A stretch of 64,000 nucleotides of DNA from Aphrophora alni. Lineage: Eukaryota; Arthropoda; Insecta; Hemiptera; Aphrophoridae. Location of the stretch: the NCBI GenBank assembly GCA_963513935.1, contig OY740765.1, positions 118,487,362 to 118,551,361 of the forward strand. The letters are read 5' to 3'. Each line of letters opens with the position of its first letter. The stretch's first letter is position 1. Under the pieces are notes generated by a model, which made no database searches, was not told where the DNA came from, and saw only the letters and a program-made list of their open reading frames with translations. Position numbers and translations under genes: made by a program. Positions 32,836 through 44,944 of this stretch are shown here, one piece after another.

Positions 32836-33475
32836 AACAGTTTAATATCTCTGGTTTTAATTTATATAGTGATGTGAAACAAATGACATTTTGTAGAAAT
32901 CACCCTCTTCTGTTTAAATATTGAGCCAAAAATTAGTTACAAGATGTCTCATTAGTTCATAAAATGCTTATTATACTTGGCCAAATGACATCAATAACTT
33001 ACACAGTGAATATTGCATGATAAGGCAGACATCCTGCTACACAATGTGATGGCTTCTACAAATGCCTAGATCACTTTCAAGTTGCAGAAAGGAAACAGTT
33101 TGAGCAATAACAGCTTAAAAAAAATGTAAATCAGTGAACTTTATGATGAATTAACTAAAGGTTAATTTCAAAAAGATGTTCCACATATCTAACGCAAATA
33201 TGAGGAAGTTGAAAGTTATTTCAATTATCAATTAACTTAGAAAAATGTGTGGCTGCCGACATTCCCATGTCTGACTCCACCTAATTTCTTCTTGTGGTGC
33301 TTACTGTAGGGCTGTGAATATAGAAATAAGCTGTGAAGAATTGACACCCTCATAGCCATGATACCAGGTGGGAGGTTGTTGCCATTATCAACGTCACATT
33401 AGTAAAAATCTTCACATACAAAGGTGCTTGGACAATGAAGGAAGTGATTTTCACCATATGATTTAGGCTGACTTG
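32836..33475 (+). pseudogene. Tc1/mariner-superfamily transposase relic
   Basis: At about 33250-33350 the plus strand reads LTPPNFFLWCLL.GCEYRNK, matching the SPDLTP.DFFLWG...VYR motif near the C-terminus of a widespread mariner-related DDE transposase group. RCLDNEGSDFHHMI with a stop at about 33463 matches the family ending (C...GGHFEH). The N-terminal DNA-binding and first catalytic blocks are not recognisable. The first 240 bases share two blocks with 13.79-14.18 kb. A decayed DNA transposon. Confidence 0.65.
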
Positions 33476-33814
33476 TATTGTATTGTACAAAGTAGAAGGT
33501 CTATTTGTTAATTTTTATGTGGAACATATACGAAAATGAAACTTATTGAGAATTTGAGTTCCTAAGAGAGAAACCCAAAGTAAAAAATCATATAATTGAA
33601 GTCATGGCATAATTTTAAATCCATAAAGTCAGTGGCCTTTTCATGAGTGTCCATTTCAATTTTAAACAACATGTGTTCTTTATAAAAAAATATTAAATAA
33701 AATTTTGATGATCTAAGAACAGTCAAATTGTAATGAGGTCTGAATAGTCTATACCTTCATTCGCTTCTACAATATGGTATCATTTTTAGGGGAAATTACA
33801 CCTTAAGTGATGTT
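33476..33814. other. No gene recognised
   Basis: AT-rich, between two transposon relics. Confidence 0.4.
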
Positions 33815-34170
33815 ATTTTTAGGAACCAGAAGAGAGCTATCCACATCATGAGTGGCAAGGGTCAGTCATACTCTTGTAAGATGATTTTTAGGTAGCTGAA
33901 TATTTTACTTTTTCTGTGTTTTTTTATTTGTCATAAAATTAAAGATAAGTTTAATGAAGTTAGTACTTTTCAGTTATATATTGTCTGGAATTGCCAAAAT
34001 ATTATAGTTCAAAAATGTACACTAAGCAAGACTCAAGAAGTAGTCAATTTTATTGGTGTGAAGTTCCATGACAGACTTCCTGAGGAGATTAGAGGCATAC
34101 ATTGTGAAAAAGTAAGAAAGCCTTGCGGAAGTTATTATTGGGTACTTGTATTTATTTTGTGGCTGACTAC
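33815..34170 (+). pseudogene. LINE ORF2 C-terminal relic
   Basis: NQKRAIHIMSGKGQSYSCK at about 33820 matches the (L/Q)KRAIRI(I/M)SG.....SC block after the RT in many arthropod LINEs. A stop interrupts shortly after, at FR.LNIL. About 200 bases on, NFIGVKFHDRLPEEIRG matches the conserved (G)VK.FN.LP.EI(R/K) ending. The gap between is decayed. Same strand and general family type as the endonuclease relic at 10.1 kb. Confidence 0.7.
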
Positions 34171-35991
34171 ATGGGCAAAATATGGTAGCAACAAATCATT
34201 TAAATAGGTTTTATTTTTGTTACATTTATTCTTGTTAAATTTTTTATATATTGTTAAAGTGATTTTCCTGTGTTTTTACCCTACCCTATGTATGTGTTAC
34301 TAACTTTTTTAATTTAAATTTTTTGTCGATTTAATAATTTGTAAGTACTGTATATCCTTTAGAAACTCTTTTAATGAAACTATAAGACAATTTATCAATA
34401 ACTTATTTTATGTAATGTGAATGTTCCGAATGTTTTTACTCTACCAGATAAGCTTATTGGGATTGATTTCATAGTAAGTATGGATAGGAGGTGCAGGAAT
34501 ATTGTTATATTTATTTGTATGATTTTTTTTTATGAAACCCTTTTCTAAATATGCTTTAAGGTACAAAATATAAGGTCTAAAGATAATTTAAACATAGTGT
34601 AGTTAGCCTCCAGGTTTGTGAATTTAATCAACTAATTCTTTCTGTCCTACTGGAGAGTGAATTTTGTTTGAAATATTCCTTGTACAATTTAACACTAAAT
34701 ACCTATTAAGGTTTTGTGTAAACAAATTTAGAAATTCTGCACAATGAAAATTCCATATCATGAAAATGTCTTCTGAAAAAAGGATTGTAGTTTTTTAATT
34801 TAGAACATTTTCTTCCACGCTGTTCATAAATAAAGGTGCGATCTCAATACCCATTGCCGTTCATTTAAGTTATCAATAATTTATATTTTAGAAGTTAAAG
34901 CAAAATGTGTTATAAAAGTTGATTTACATGATGTGATCTGTGTTAAGATTTTTTTTTTTGCAGTATTTGTACCAGAATTATGAGGAATATAGAGATTCAG
35001 CTTATATAGTAACACATCATTTACATAGGTTGTTTAATTTCTTCTACTTTTTCTACATTTCTGATTAGCGTTTTTAGCTGTATATAAATTTTGTTTATGT
35101 TAGATTGTAAAAAAAATGCTCATCTACAAAAGCAGACATTTTCTCTATAGGTGATTCTTATCCAGATATTATGGGTCTTTAAAGACAAGAGCTTTAGTGG
35201 ATTTGTGTATTTTCAGGAGTAAGTAAAAATACCGAAATTCATGGACTTTGTTGATATAAAAGTTCAATTCTTGTTTAAATTATGTCTAGGTTCTAATCAA
35301 GTTTTGCTCAAATGTGGGTTCTAAGGATTCAAACAAAACATGTCCATCTTTCAAAATATGCTGGTTTAAAGTTATCGGTAAAAAAAACCTGCTGTTAAAA
35401 AATACTTAATTTTTAAAAATTGACTTTACCGATTTCAGCGTATTTAAACTAATATTTTATCAGCGTTTATAAGCTTAAAATATTAGTTTCATGAACCGGG
35501 TTCAGTTTCTATTTTTGTATAGTTTATAAATACAACTCCCCCCCCGTTAAAACGGTTTACACGTTACCGTAAAAAATCATTCGACAAGGATAATTAGATG
35601 TACGCATTTTGAGATTTCACAGAAGAGTTGACAAGGGGATTAGTGAAAAACCTAGATAACCTAAAGTGGAATAATGATAGAATCCCCGGACAGTTTGAAA
35701 TGTCGAGCGTCAAGAACCGAGTCTGTACGGTACCTTTCACGCACATCTCAATGTAAGTCGTTTTAATGTTTTACTTTCTAGTCCAATACGTATAGTTAAA
35801 AATTTTACTCCTCCAGAATGTGCAGAGTGCTGCGTTACACTATGAGGTGTAAATAACTTTCAACCATAAGATGAAACATGACACTGTCCTTTCATCTTTT
35901 GCGTCTTGTAATTTGATCCCGGAGCTTTCGCTTACACAGAGTACGTGGTCTTAAACGACGTAGAAAGGAGTACACATACACAAGTGAAAGA
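34171..35991. other. AT-rich DNA, no gene recognised
   Basis: 35520-35990 is less AT-rich, with a C-run at 35537-35544 and a splice-donor-like ATGTAAGT at about 35750, but there is no frame to support an exon. Confidence 0.4.
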
Positions 35992-36026
35992 ACGCGCGCT
36001 AGCGCGCGCGCACACACACACACACA
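35992..36026. repeat. (GC)n-(CA)n tract, Z-DNA-prone
   Basis: Alternating purine-pyrimidine DNA: a perfect 16-bp palindrome CGCGCGCTAGCGCGCG (35993-36008) runs into a CA repeat to 36026. Confidence 0.9.
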
Positions 36027-36099
36027 AAACAATCATCAAATTTCGGTTATTGATATAATAAATGTTGAGACATTAAATAGCTTATAACAACATACCGTA

Positions 36100-36480
36100 C
36101 ACCCGTTATCGATGGCGTCCACTAAAACTATATGGTCATGAAATTTGGTACAGGAAAATATAATGTGCTCACATAGATTTAGAAGAATCAAATTTAAAAT
36201 GTCAAAAGAACGGTCTTTTTAAAAAGATTTTTTGTTCATATATTGTGTATTATTTAATTTATAACATAATAAATTAAATTAATTATTAGATATAAATTTG
36301 TAGATTTCATTTTGCATGTAATGTTACCAACCCCATCCCTCTACGACCACAAATAGTGAAGTTATTGTCAAAAAATATAATGTTGAGCTATAACCTTGAG
36401 GTCCGCTAGGGCCGAGACATTGACATGAGCGAAGCGATTTGAAACTTTTTAATATATAGCCTACACACCTACAAGGGCCG
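36100..36480 (+). repeat. Repeat family B, copy 1
   Basis: Shares, in order, ATGAAATTTGGTACAG-type sequence, a TTTATAACAT..AAATTA block, ACCACAAATAGTGAAGTTATT, and a G/C-rich ending around GACATGAGCGAAGCGA with 50.8-51.2 kb. Parts are also shared with 60.0-60.2 and 61.7-62.1 kb. No coding capacity seen. Confidence 0.65.
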
Positions 36481-36569
36481 TTAGGGCCTAGGTGATGTCA
36501 ATTAAGGTCGTGATATCTACAATTACAAGTTTCAGAAACCTGCGTAACAACTGTTATAAAGAAACCTAA

Positions 36570-36958
36570 GGTCTGTTCAAGAAGAGGATCGCCATTCGTA
36601 AACAATTTTATATTGACTTAAATAGAACAGACATAAATAGAACAGACAGAACCTGACCTGACATAACAGCTGAAACGTTGCTGGCGTGTATGTAGGACAG
36701 TATTTTTCCAGGAACAGAAAGAATGTGTAACTAGTAGATATTTGTCGATTACTACTTATGTGAATTCATGTGGCGCCGTAGGAACATGGATGAAGATCTT
36801 TTCGGCACCCGACGGCACCATCTGTAAAGGACATCAATTTATATTGGGCTCCAGAACAATATAGTGTGTTTCATATATTACGTATAAAGTTGGTTAGGTT
36901 AGGTTAGATACCTTCCGGGTGTCCCTGTTTGAGTGACGGTCCTCTTCTTGAACAGACC
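36570..36958. mobile_element. MITE with 22-bp TIRs (389 bp)
   Basis: GGTCTGTTCAAGAAGAGGA at 36570 is repeated in reverse complement at 36940-36958, with the match continuing to about 36937. The interior is non-coding and includes GGTTAGGTTAGGTTAG near 36892. No clear target duplication was seen (AACCTAA left, CCAAAC right), so the superfamily is not assigned. Confidence 0.75.
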
Positions 36959-36999
36959 CCAAACTTACACTACTGAGTAAGACTCCTTGATCTACCGAT

Positions 37000-37140
37000 A
37001 CAATTTTACATATCCTGCTAGGCTCGATAGAGAAATTTTTGGATATTATATTTAGAGGATCTGCTTGTATTACAATCTACAATGGGGTTGGGTAAATACT
37101 ATGATGTTGCCCTTCAACTTGTTTTCATTGGGATATCAAC
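37000..37140 (+). repeat. Repeat family D, copy 1
   Basis: TTTAGAGGATCTGC and GGGTTGGGTAAATACTATGA recur at 54.3-54.4 and 63.6-63.7 kb in the same order and orientation. Confidence 0.65.
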
Positions 37141-38085
37141 AAATTCTTAATTGTGTTTTGGTTTACTGTATTGGAGAAATTTAGTTCAATATTAAAATAT
37201 TTATCAACCATAATCAATCATATCAGCTGATCGGGGACAATGGTGAAGGAAATTGGTGACCTTGTGCCAGGCGATAACGGGCAATGCTAGGCAGGAATGC
37301 ATTGAAGCTGTTAGTGCTAATTGCTAACAAGTCTTTTACAGGGAGAGACCTCTAACTCGGTGATAAATCTTATTTTAGGGAGGAATTTGATTCTAATTAA
37401 TTAGGATGGTTTTTAATCGTAGGAGGGTTTTACTACACTTGAATTATAAACTTGATTTTAGAATTAAGTGGTTAAACACTAATGAATTAAGTCCCCTTAA
37501 GACCACTCGTTTCTGTCGTCACAATTGACACTATGGTATCTCAAGGTCACCACCTTTGACATCCTCTACGAAATCACTCTAAGGATCCAATCCCGGTATT
37601 TTTACTGGCCTGATGGTATCGCCAGTTACCCACATACTGCATTATGTACACCGCCATCTTGCCTACCTCATGATTAAAATATTATTAATCCCTTACCATT
37701 TATTAATCTAGGTTAGGTCTAGTACTGATGTTAATATTACGACATAGGCTCTATTTTTAAAAAAGATTTCTGAAATATTATAAAATAGACATCAGATATG
37801 ATTTGATTGCTTATTAGTTTTAGATCAAAGTTGTTGGCAGAGTTATTTTACAAAATATTTCATAAACTGTTAAAGACGGCTATAACCCTTACGAAAATAA
37901 TATTCCCCAGTCGCTATTATTTTAAATAATATAATTTATCAACAAGGTATTCCAAGAAATTGCATAGAGATTTGAAAATATTAATCATATAGAATAATTT
38001 TGTTATTATCACATTATGCTAATTTTATAATTATTACGAACTTTTTTATTGTGTAGTCTAAAATTGGGAGTTTAAATTTTTCCCG

Positions 38086-38119
<34 letters not shown>

Positions 38120-38149
38120 GAAAAATCTCACAGTCAACATCACCACCTT
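37141..38149. other. No gene recognised; poly(T) run
   Basis: A T-run at 38086-38114 may be the tail of a minus-strand retrocopy that I cannot otherwise define. Confidence 0.4.
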
Positions 38150-38420
38150 ACATAAAAAAAAGAAGAAAATAACTTAAATAAAGACCAGTAACGAATACTC
38201 TAAATAGCGTCAGAGTCGGAAACGAGCAAGAGTTTGTCAGGATAAATCTGATAAGAAAGATGAAAGAGAGGAGTCTAATCCAAGACTATATGAAATCCAG
38301 TTATTTTGTCTCGGTGGTGCTACGCCTGTACTCATTATATCATCTCCAAAGGCTCTACCCTACCTCCGCCCTATTAGTTGGATCTATTCTCGATTTTAAA
38401 CTTCACGATTTTCACAGATG
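38150..38420 (+). repeat. Repeat family C, copy 1
   Basis: AATACTCTAAATAGCGTCAG, then GAGTCGGAAACGAGCAAGAG and AAGATGAAAGAGAGGAG, match the copies at 42.6, 57.1 and 59.7 kb. The 68-codon frame across it (38260-38466) is not conserved in the other copies. Confidence 0.65.
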
Positions 38421-38984
38421 GTGTGAAGGTTATTTTTTTAATAATTTCTCTATTTTTTTAAGTTGAACCAATATATATAAATAAAATTTAAATGTTATTT
38501 ATTATCAATTATTAATTTTAATTACTTATTATTTTGGTAGTGGATAAGTGATAGATACTTTTTATAATAGGAAATCGTTCGATTTTACGAGTTCTCAAAC
38601 GTACAAGAAATGAAATCACAACATACAACTAATGATAATGCCACTCTTTCGGGGAATTCAAACAGTAAAAAGAAAATGGGAACAAGCTTAGAATAGAAAC
38701 AAAATAACAATCTGTTAACGATCCAACACTTACGGGTAAAAAAAAAAATATTGTGCATCTTATAAGATGTTTTTGTTGTGATCGGTCTTACATTTTCAAA
38801 GTAAATGCCGTATCAACATGCTGAAATCTAAATTCAACTAACACAATCATAATATATTCTGTTTAGTCATCCGTATATGGGACACACATTTCTTTAGATA
38901 AAAACTACGAAGACACGCAAATAAATCATGTTTCCAATTAAATCTCGTATCAATAATTAAACTACTTTCTGGATTCAACGTTCA
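38421..38984. other. No gene recognised
   Basis: AT-rich, between repeat copy C1 and a LINE relic. Confidence 0.4.
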
Positions 38985-39110
38985 CATTTTTTGTGATCTA
39001 TCTGAAGCATTTGATTGTGTTATAGATAATATTTTTGCGATAAACTTACCTATTATAATGTTTCAGTTAATGCAATAGGTTGTTTGGGCAAAATATATAA
39101 CAGAACGATA
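38985..39110 (+). pseudogene. LINE reverse transcriptase fragment
   Basis: FCDLSEAFDCV at about 38990 is the (F.DLSKAFD.V.H) block carrying the first catalytic Asp of LINE RTs. After a one-base shift DKLTYYNVSVNAIG matches the following L..YG..G.A segment. Short remnant; the rest is unrecognisable. Confidence 0.65.
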
Positions 39111-40543
39111 TATATTTCTATTGTGATAGAACGATGTATTTTTTCCACAGTAATGAAATCTTTCTGTGGGTTTGTGCAATTTTTAAAACATATCCGCTGT
39201 ATGACTTAAAAAAAATTCTGTAAACCTCGTTTTGGAAGTTGGGAATATTAACAGTCCCATCTATGTATATTCTAGAGTGTTCTTAATTTATTAAAAGTAA
39301 TTACACTGAGGTGTACAATAAAGAAAAGCATCAATATAATACAAGGAAAAAATAACTTTATGTTGCCAAAATATCGCCTAAATATAACATAATAAACTGT
39401 GGATTTTATAGGTAAACAATTTTATAATAATCTTTCGATACATATTTAAAAAAATTATAGTTTCTTAGTTTTTAAAACCCTCAAACAGCCGTTTGTGACA
39501 GGTCGATCACAGACGCGTGGCTTAGTTTAACGACCCAAAATCACGGATTTTGCAATTCAACATTTCGCCCACTTGAATAGTCCTATCACAATATAAAATA
39601 TCGTTGTAAAGCTAATGTTCCGTAGATGCATACAAGGTAATCATGAAAAAACAAAAAAGTATATATATAAAACATCATAAATAATATTTAATTATTTGGT
39701 AAAGTTTGCATATTTTGATGTGTAAGAGCAAAGAAATAACTGCACAATTATTGTGAAACAGAAATTAAGCCATTATTTCTCTAATTTTCCCAAATATATA
39801 TTTCTGTCAAACAAATCTACCATAACACTGTTCTATAGGTCACATCTTCCTCTTTCGAGTAGTACTTTCCAAGTCTTTTTATCTATTACAGTTTTTAATC
39901 TATATATATATATTTTTAAATCACTAATTTTAACACTTTTTCACACGCTAAAAATCCCATTTGTTTTCAATTCAACTTTGAGCCTTGTAAATATTACTTT
40001 ATCTAAATGTGTAATATATCACTGTAAAGGTAATGTTTCAATATTTCATCATCTTGTAACTGAAATTATATACGGTAAAAGGTAAAAATTCAAGAATTCC
40101 AGCAAGTTGGACTGTTTTGCCGCGAAATAAAATCACAGCACTTTTCTTCGAAGAAGAAAAAAGTGTACGTAAGAAAAAGTGTACGATTTCATCATATAAT
40201 TTTTCTAAACGATAATTCTTATCCAAATACCACAATTTGACAATATTTTATAGTATTTTTTCGAACTACGTATTCAAAATTAAGCTATCTGAAATAGTTT
40301 TTGAGATTTATTACATTGTAGGAAGTAGTAACCAAACCGAACCAGACTCATTTTTTCTTTTCGGTGCGATTATTAAATGTGAAATATCGATTACTTACAT
40401 TGATATTTATAACCGTTCTTTACACTATTAGGAAGATGAAATTTAGATCTTTCATTTGGTATCATTCATTACGTAATTTAGATTAGCTTTCTAACATGAA
40501 ATTGCCGTTCTACTAGCTTGTTTTGTGAAATATGCTATTTAGG
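39111..40543. other. No gene recognised
   Basis: AT-rich. Frames at 39753-40085, 40038-40235 and 40237-40431 lack family resemblance. Confidence 0.4.
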
Positions 40544-40563
40544 ATATTAGCATATGCTAATAT
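40544..40563. repeat. Perfect 20-bp palindrome amid short direct repeats
   Basis: ATATTAGCATATGCTAATAT equals its own reverse complement. GCTATTTAGGA-type words flank it at 40533, 40565 and 40598. Confidence 0.8.
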
Positions 40564-41217
40564 TAGCTATTTAGGATATATGCTATTTACTATACTAGCT
40601 ATTTAGGAAAATATGTCCCTAGTCAATAGTGTTCCGTGCGTGGTTTCATTTATTTATATTTTTGTGAACTTATTTTGTTATGTACAGTGATGTATTTATT
40701 TATTATAATTTGTTTGTACAGGTTATAATATGTGTGGTATTGTTTGTAGAGTTTATTGTTTTGAGAAAATGTTATTGTCTGGCATATCTAGTACAAAGAT
40801 AGGTACAAAGGTTATGACAAATTTGGCCTAACTCTTAGCAAGTTTCCATTTGTTTACATACAAATTAATTTTGTCTAATGACAATTTTATAAATTGATTA
40901 AGTTTTTACCAAAATTTATGGACAAATATGGTAGAAATACTTTTCTACGTCTATACAAAATTTAAAAAAAAAAATCATATATGTAAATATAGGCTTTCAT
41001 TTGGCATTTTACCTTCGGTTTTTGTAAGAATTTTTGATTTTTGACATACTAACTCCAAATTTTGTTTATATATATATTTATATTTTCATTCCACAGATAA
41101 ATTCTATCCCCCTTTCTCGGAAAATTTTAAAATTATTTTGGTTGATATACGTTTTTCTGAAAAATGTTAACCTAATTTTTTGATTCCTAACATACTTACT
41201 CCAAATCCGTTTCATAT

Positions 41218-41248
<31 letters not shown>

Positions 41249-41934
41249 ACATAAATAAATTTGAGAAAAATAATGTCTTACAAGTTAGCTTTTGCATAAA
41301 ATAATATTTTTTATGAATTTTTAAATAAAAAAAGAACTTTTAACATGCGTCAGATCTAGAGCTCACTGAAAGTATTTCTGCTAACAAAAGCTTATTATAG
41401 TGTCAAGTGTCAAGACTTATTTAAATTGTTCTAAGTTTAACTAAAATAAAAATATTGTTTTGTGGTTTTGTACATATGGCATTAGTATGTTTTGTTTGTT
41501 ATTTATGTTTGCTATTTGTGAAATGTTATGTGAAAATAAACAAAACTTCGTTCTTTATAATTTCACAATCACAATCATTCACCAAACCACATCTCATGCC
41601 AAGTTACTTCATAGATTTGCTAATATTTGCATTTCTCATTAGATTAAAAAGTAAAATCAACGGCAACCTTTTTCATTTCAAATTTTAAAATAAATTCTTC
41701 TTAAAAAAAGAAAGTTAAATAAGCATATAAACCAAAGGTCATAAGTCATAGAAATGAGATTTTAAATGGAATAAATATAAATAAATTTTAAATCCAAACA
41801 ATTTGAAGAGTAAATTATAATTAAGTTTAATTGTGTTTTATAAATGCAAATTAAATTATTATTTGACTCTGGTTAAGGAAGCCCGTTGTTGCAATGAGAA
41901 AGGAGTGAGAGTTTCTCGGGAGTTTTGACATGGA
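40564..41934. other. No gene recognised; poly(T) run
   Basis: T-run at 41221-41249. Overlapping frames at 41455-41688 look like chance. Confidence 0.4.
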
Positions 41935-42230
41935 AATGAGTTTGACTCAAAGTAATTGTCCGATATTATTTAATATATTTATGGATGAGATCACAAACGT
42001 ATGCAAGAGTCGCATGAGTAGAACTAAAATTGGGATGTGGAGACTTAGACCTGTAGCTTTTCAAGTAATGCTGTAAGCAGATGATATACTTATTGTGACA
42101 AACAATCTAGAACGATTGCAGCAGAGGATAGATGAATGGTATAAAAGGTTGAGAAGAACGGGTGTGGGTAAATGTGGAGAAGAGTAAAATAACGTGGGGT
42201 CCAAAGAGAAGGAAGCCAAAATAACTTGGG
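41935..42230 (+). pseudogene. LINE (RTE-like) RT fragment
   Basis: The frame reads NCPILFNIFMDEITNVCKSR, the SP.LFN.(F/Y)(M/I)DE block. About 25 residues on comes a stop followed by ADDILIVTNNLERLQQRID, the (Y/F)ADD polymerase active site with its typical helix. It then decays at KRLRRTGVG. This order and spacing match LINE RTs of RTE or related insect clades. Confidence 0.75.
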
Positions 42231-42597
42231 GTTTTAATTGTTATCCTTATCCTATACACAAATATTTCAGTTTTTCTTGTCATTTAATGCTGAAAAACCT
42301 CTCAGTTATAATTGGCTTTAAAAAAAGAGTTTAACCCCCCCCCCCACTCATTTGAGTACTCTAATAGCGTTAGAGTAGGTCAAGAGAGACATAAAACGTA
42401 AAATTACGATTTCTAATCAATCATAGTAAACAATATTGATAAAATTTTACATAAATGTGGCCTTTAAGGACGAATTGGTCGCCTTTAAATCAAATAAAAC
42501 TAATTGGTCGCCATTACTTAAAAATGCCGGTTAGGGAGATATCTGAAACTTCTTAATTTCTCGCAATGGACTATACAGAATTCGTTCTAATTTTATT
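42231..42597. other. Partial family C copy and AT-rich DNA
   Basis: TACTCTAATAGCGTTAGAGT at about 42356 starts like family C but diverges within 60 bases. A C-run precedes it (about 42337-42346). Confidence 0.45.
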
Positions 42598-42830
42598 GAA
42601 TACTCTAATAGCGTCAGGGACGGAAGAGGATAAGAGTTTTTCAAGAAAGACCTGATAGGAAAGATGAAAGAAAGGAGCCTAACCAAGACTAGACGAAGAA
42701 AACTGTAGACCCAGCTACCTCGGGATTGTCAAACTTTTATTCACTATTAGTGAACCCCTAGTTTTGACCATATTTTTGAAGCAATGTCGCATAACCTAAC
42801 ATAACATAACCTTCACATTATAGTAGAATG
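42598..42830 (+). repeat. Repeat family C, copy 3
   Basis: The best preserved copy: TACTCTAATAGCGTCAGGGA, GATAGGAAAGATGAAAG, CCTCGGGATTGTCAAAC and ACTATTAGTGAACCCCT in order, ending with ATAACCTAACATAACATAAC. That ending is telomere-word-like. Confidence 0.7.
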
Positions 42831-43587
42831 TTATTATTATCAGTAGAACGAATTTTGAGATGCTCGACATACAAGATGGCGTCTATGGTTTAATTGAGAT
42901 TTTGACTGATTTTGAGTTTTTCTTGGGAATAGTGGGATTTAAGAAAGTTAGTGCTTAGACTGACCACAGCAAATAGCATATAAATAACAGTGTTTCCCCC
43001 CTGTCATCTCGTGAAAGTAAAGAGTATACGTTCTACTTTCAAGAGGGAGGTCCGGTTGTCGGGGCACACCTGCCAAGACCACTTTCTCATGGTTACGGTC
43101 TACTGATTCTTACAGCTTCATGCTCCTTATATATTATTTTTTAATTTAACGTAATAGTTTGATTTATCACTGGTGATAGTATGGACTTAATGTTTTTTTT
43201 TAATATTTTTTTATTATGAAAAGTTTAACTGAATTTCATTAAAATAGATTCATAAACATAAAACGCGAAATATAGTTTTTAAACCGAATCTGAAACTTTT
43301 ATAGCCCAGACATTCGGGGAAAAAATCATTAAAATAGAAAGAAAAAAAATTTAACTGTCTTTTAATTTTCCATATATACGTAGTCTAAAGAAAGTTATAT
43401 TTTGGTTCAAAAAATCGATTTTTGAGAATATGTTCGTTTTTAGGTTCTCCGAGTCCAAAAAAGTAGTTTTTCGATTGATATTCATCTATCGTATGTGTAA
43501 TGCTCTATAGTATAAGCGCGTAGGGCCAATTTTGTTCAAATTTGGAATGTGTAAACATTTTGACTACATATCCATTTTTTGATAACT
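42831..43587. other. No gene recognised
   Basis: No open frame of interest and no clear repeat ends. Confidence 0.4.
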
Positions 43588-43770
43588 TAGAATAGAGATG
43601 AGCCTAGCCCAAGACTAGACGAAGAAAAATGTAGATCAAGCTACGGTACCTCGAGATTGTCACAACTGTACTCACTATAAGTGAACACCTATTTTTGAAG
43701 TGATGTGGCCTAACCTAACCTAACCTTCCCATTGCACTAGAATTTTATTATTATCAGTTGAACGAGTTGT
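43588..43770 (+). repeat. Repeat family C, copy 4 (3' half)
   Basis: CAAGACTAGACGAAGAAAA onward matches copy 3. It ends in CCTAACCTAACCTAACCTTC (43709-43728), three to four units of the insect telomere word in antisense. Confidence 0.7.
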
Positions 43771-43959
43771 AACTGCCAAACAAAAAAACAAAACAAAAAA
43801 AACTCAATCGATTTGATAGAATCTAACCATTTTGTTCACATTTTCGACAATTATTGCCTTTTAAAGAAACAAATAAAACGTATTAGTCGCTGTCTCTAAA
43901 AAGAAAAAAATGTGTTTTGTAAGTTTTTTGTAAAGTTAAAATTGTTGGCGATATTCGAA
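43771..43959. other. AT-rich DNA, no gene seen
   Basis: Poly(A)-rich stretch at about 43780-43802. Confidence 0.4.
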
Positions 43960-44240
43960 GTAAAATATTTTTAACTGCCGCATTTTTGAAAATATAAAAA
44001 AAGAAGTAATTCTTTTTGTTACACTTGTAAATCGAAACAAAAAAATGCGCGCGGCAAATCTGAAACTAATATCTTATCTATTTCCAAAGTTTTGATGTTT
44101 TTGTAACAAAAAAAAAATTATAAATGCAAAATAGACGGAAAATTTCGCGTTTTTTGGACTTATGTTTACACGAACTTTAAAAAAGATTTTTACTAGAACA
44201 CATCCTATTCTTCTGTTTCTTCTTGAATCATCCTATATAA
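43960..44240. repeat. Repeat family A (3' half)
   Basis: AAATCTGAAACTAATATCTT, then ATCTATTTCCAAAGTTTTGA, then AATAGACGGAAAATTTCGCG match the right half of the complete copy at 62.1-63.5 kb. The terminal CCTGTATA is degraded (TCCTATATA at 44232). Confidence 0.6.
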
Positions 44241-44944
44241 AATTACAGGACAATCGTATCAGCTAAACTTGTGTAGAAATAAATCTATACCCTTTAATGA
44301 AAACTGAATTAACCGTTGATAATTAAAAAAAATTCTATTTTAGTAAGGGTGAATTTTATTCGGTTGATTCTCTATGATCACAAGATTACGCTCTAAACTC
44401 TTGAAAGAGGGGGCATGATGTTGTTCGCCACTATAAACTGTTATGTAACCATGCAGTTGGAAAATAATACCTGTTTTTAAAAATCTAAAATCAACTTGGT
44501 GTTTGTCAGTACTAGTGTTGGTGTGTGTTCTGTTGATCTGTGGTTTCTGATGAAGTTTGTGTTTTATACTTGACATGTGTTTATATTATTTCCTTTTAGT
44601 TTTTCAGTGTTATTTGTATATTGGGGGTGGGTAGCTTTGGCCATTACTGTTTCTTAGTTCAATTAGCCTTTAATTAAAATAGATAATATATTATTGTTAT
44701 CCATCTGATTAAGGCATTGGATACATTGTAATGCCATTGATCTTAAGCTGTATTTCAATTCTATAGTCTATATTGTGACGGCATTGCACTTGGAGGCGTG
44801 GCTACATTGCTGTCTGCATGAAGCATTACCCTGGTTTCTTGTAGTTCATTGCCAATAAGGTTTTTATACACGTAACAATTTAAGATACCAACTTAATAAT
44901 AGAAACGTCGTCATGTGGTGAAAATTTTATGTATTTTCTCCAGT
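44241..44944. other. No gene recognised
   Basis: The minus frame 44576-44340 has no known relatives. Borders the minisatellite. Confidence 0.4.

Noticed and set aside
35740..35760. Host exon ending at ATGTAAGT
   Set aside because: No open frame leads into the donor-like site and no acceptor or promoter could be tied to it.
44340..44576. 78-codon minus frame
   Set aside because: No known relatives, no adjacent coding signal, compositionally ordinary.
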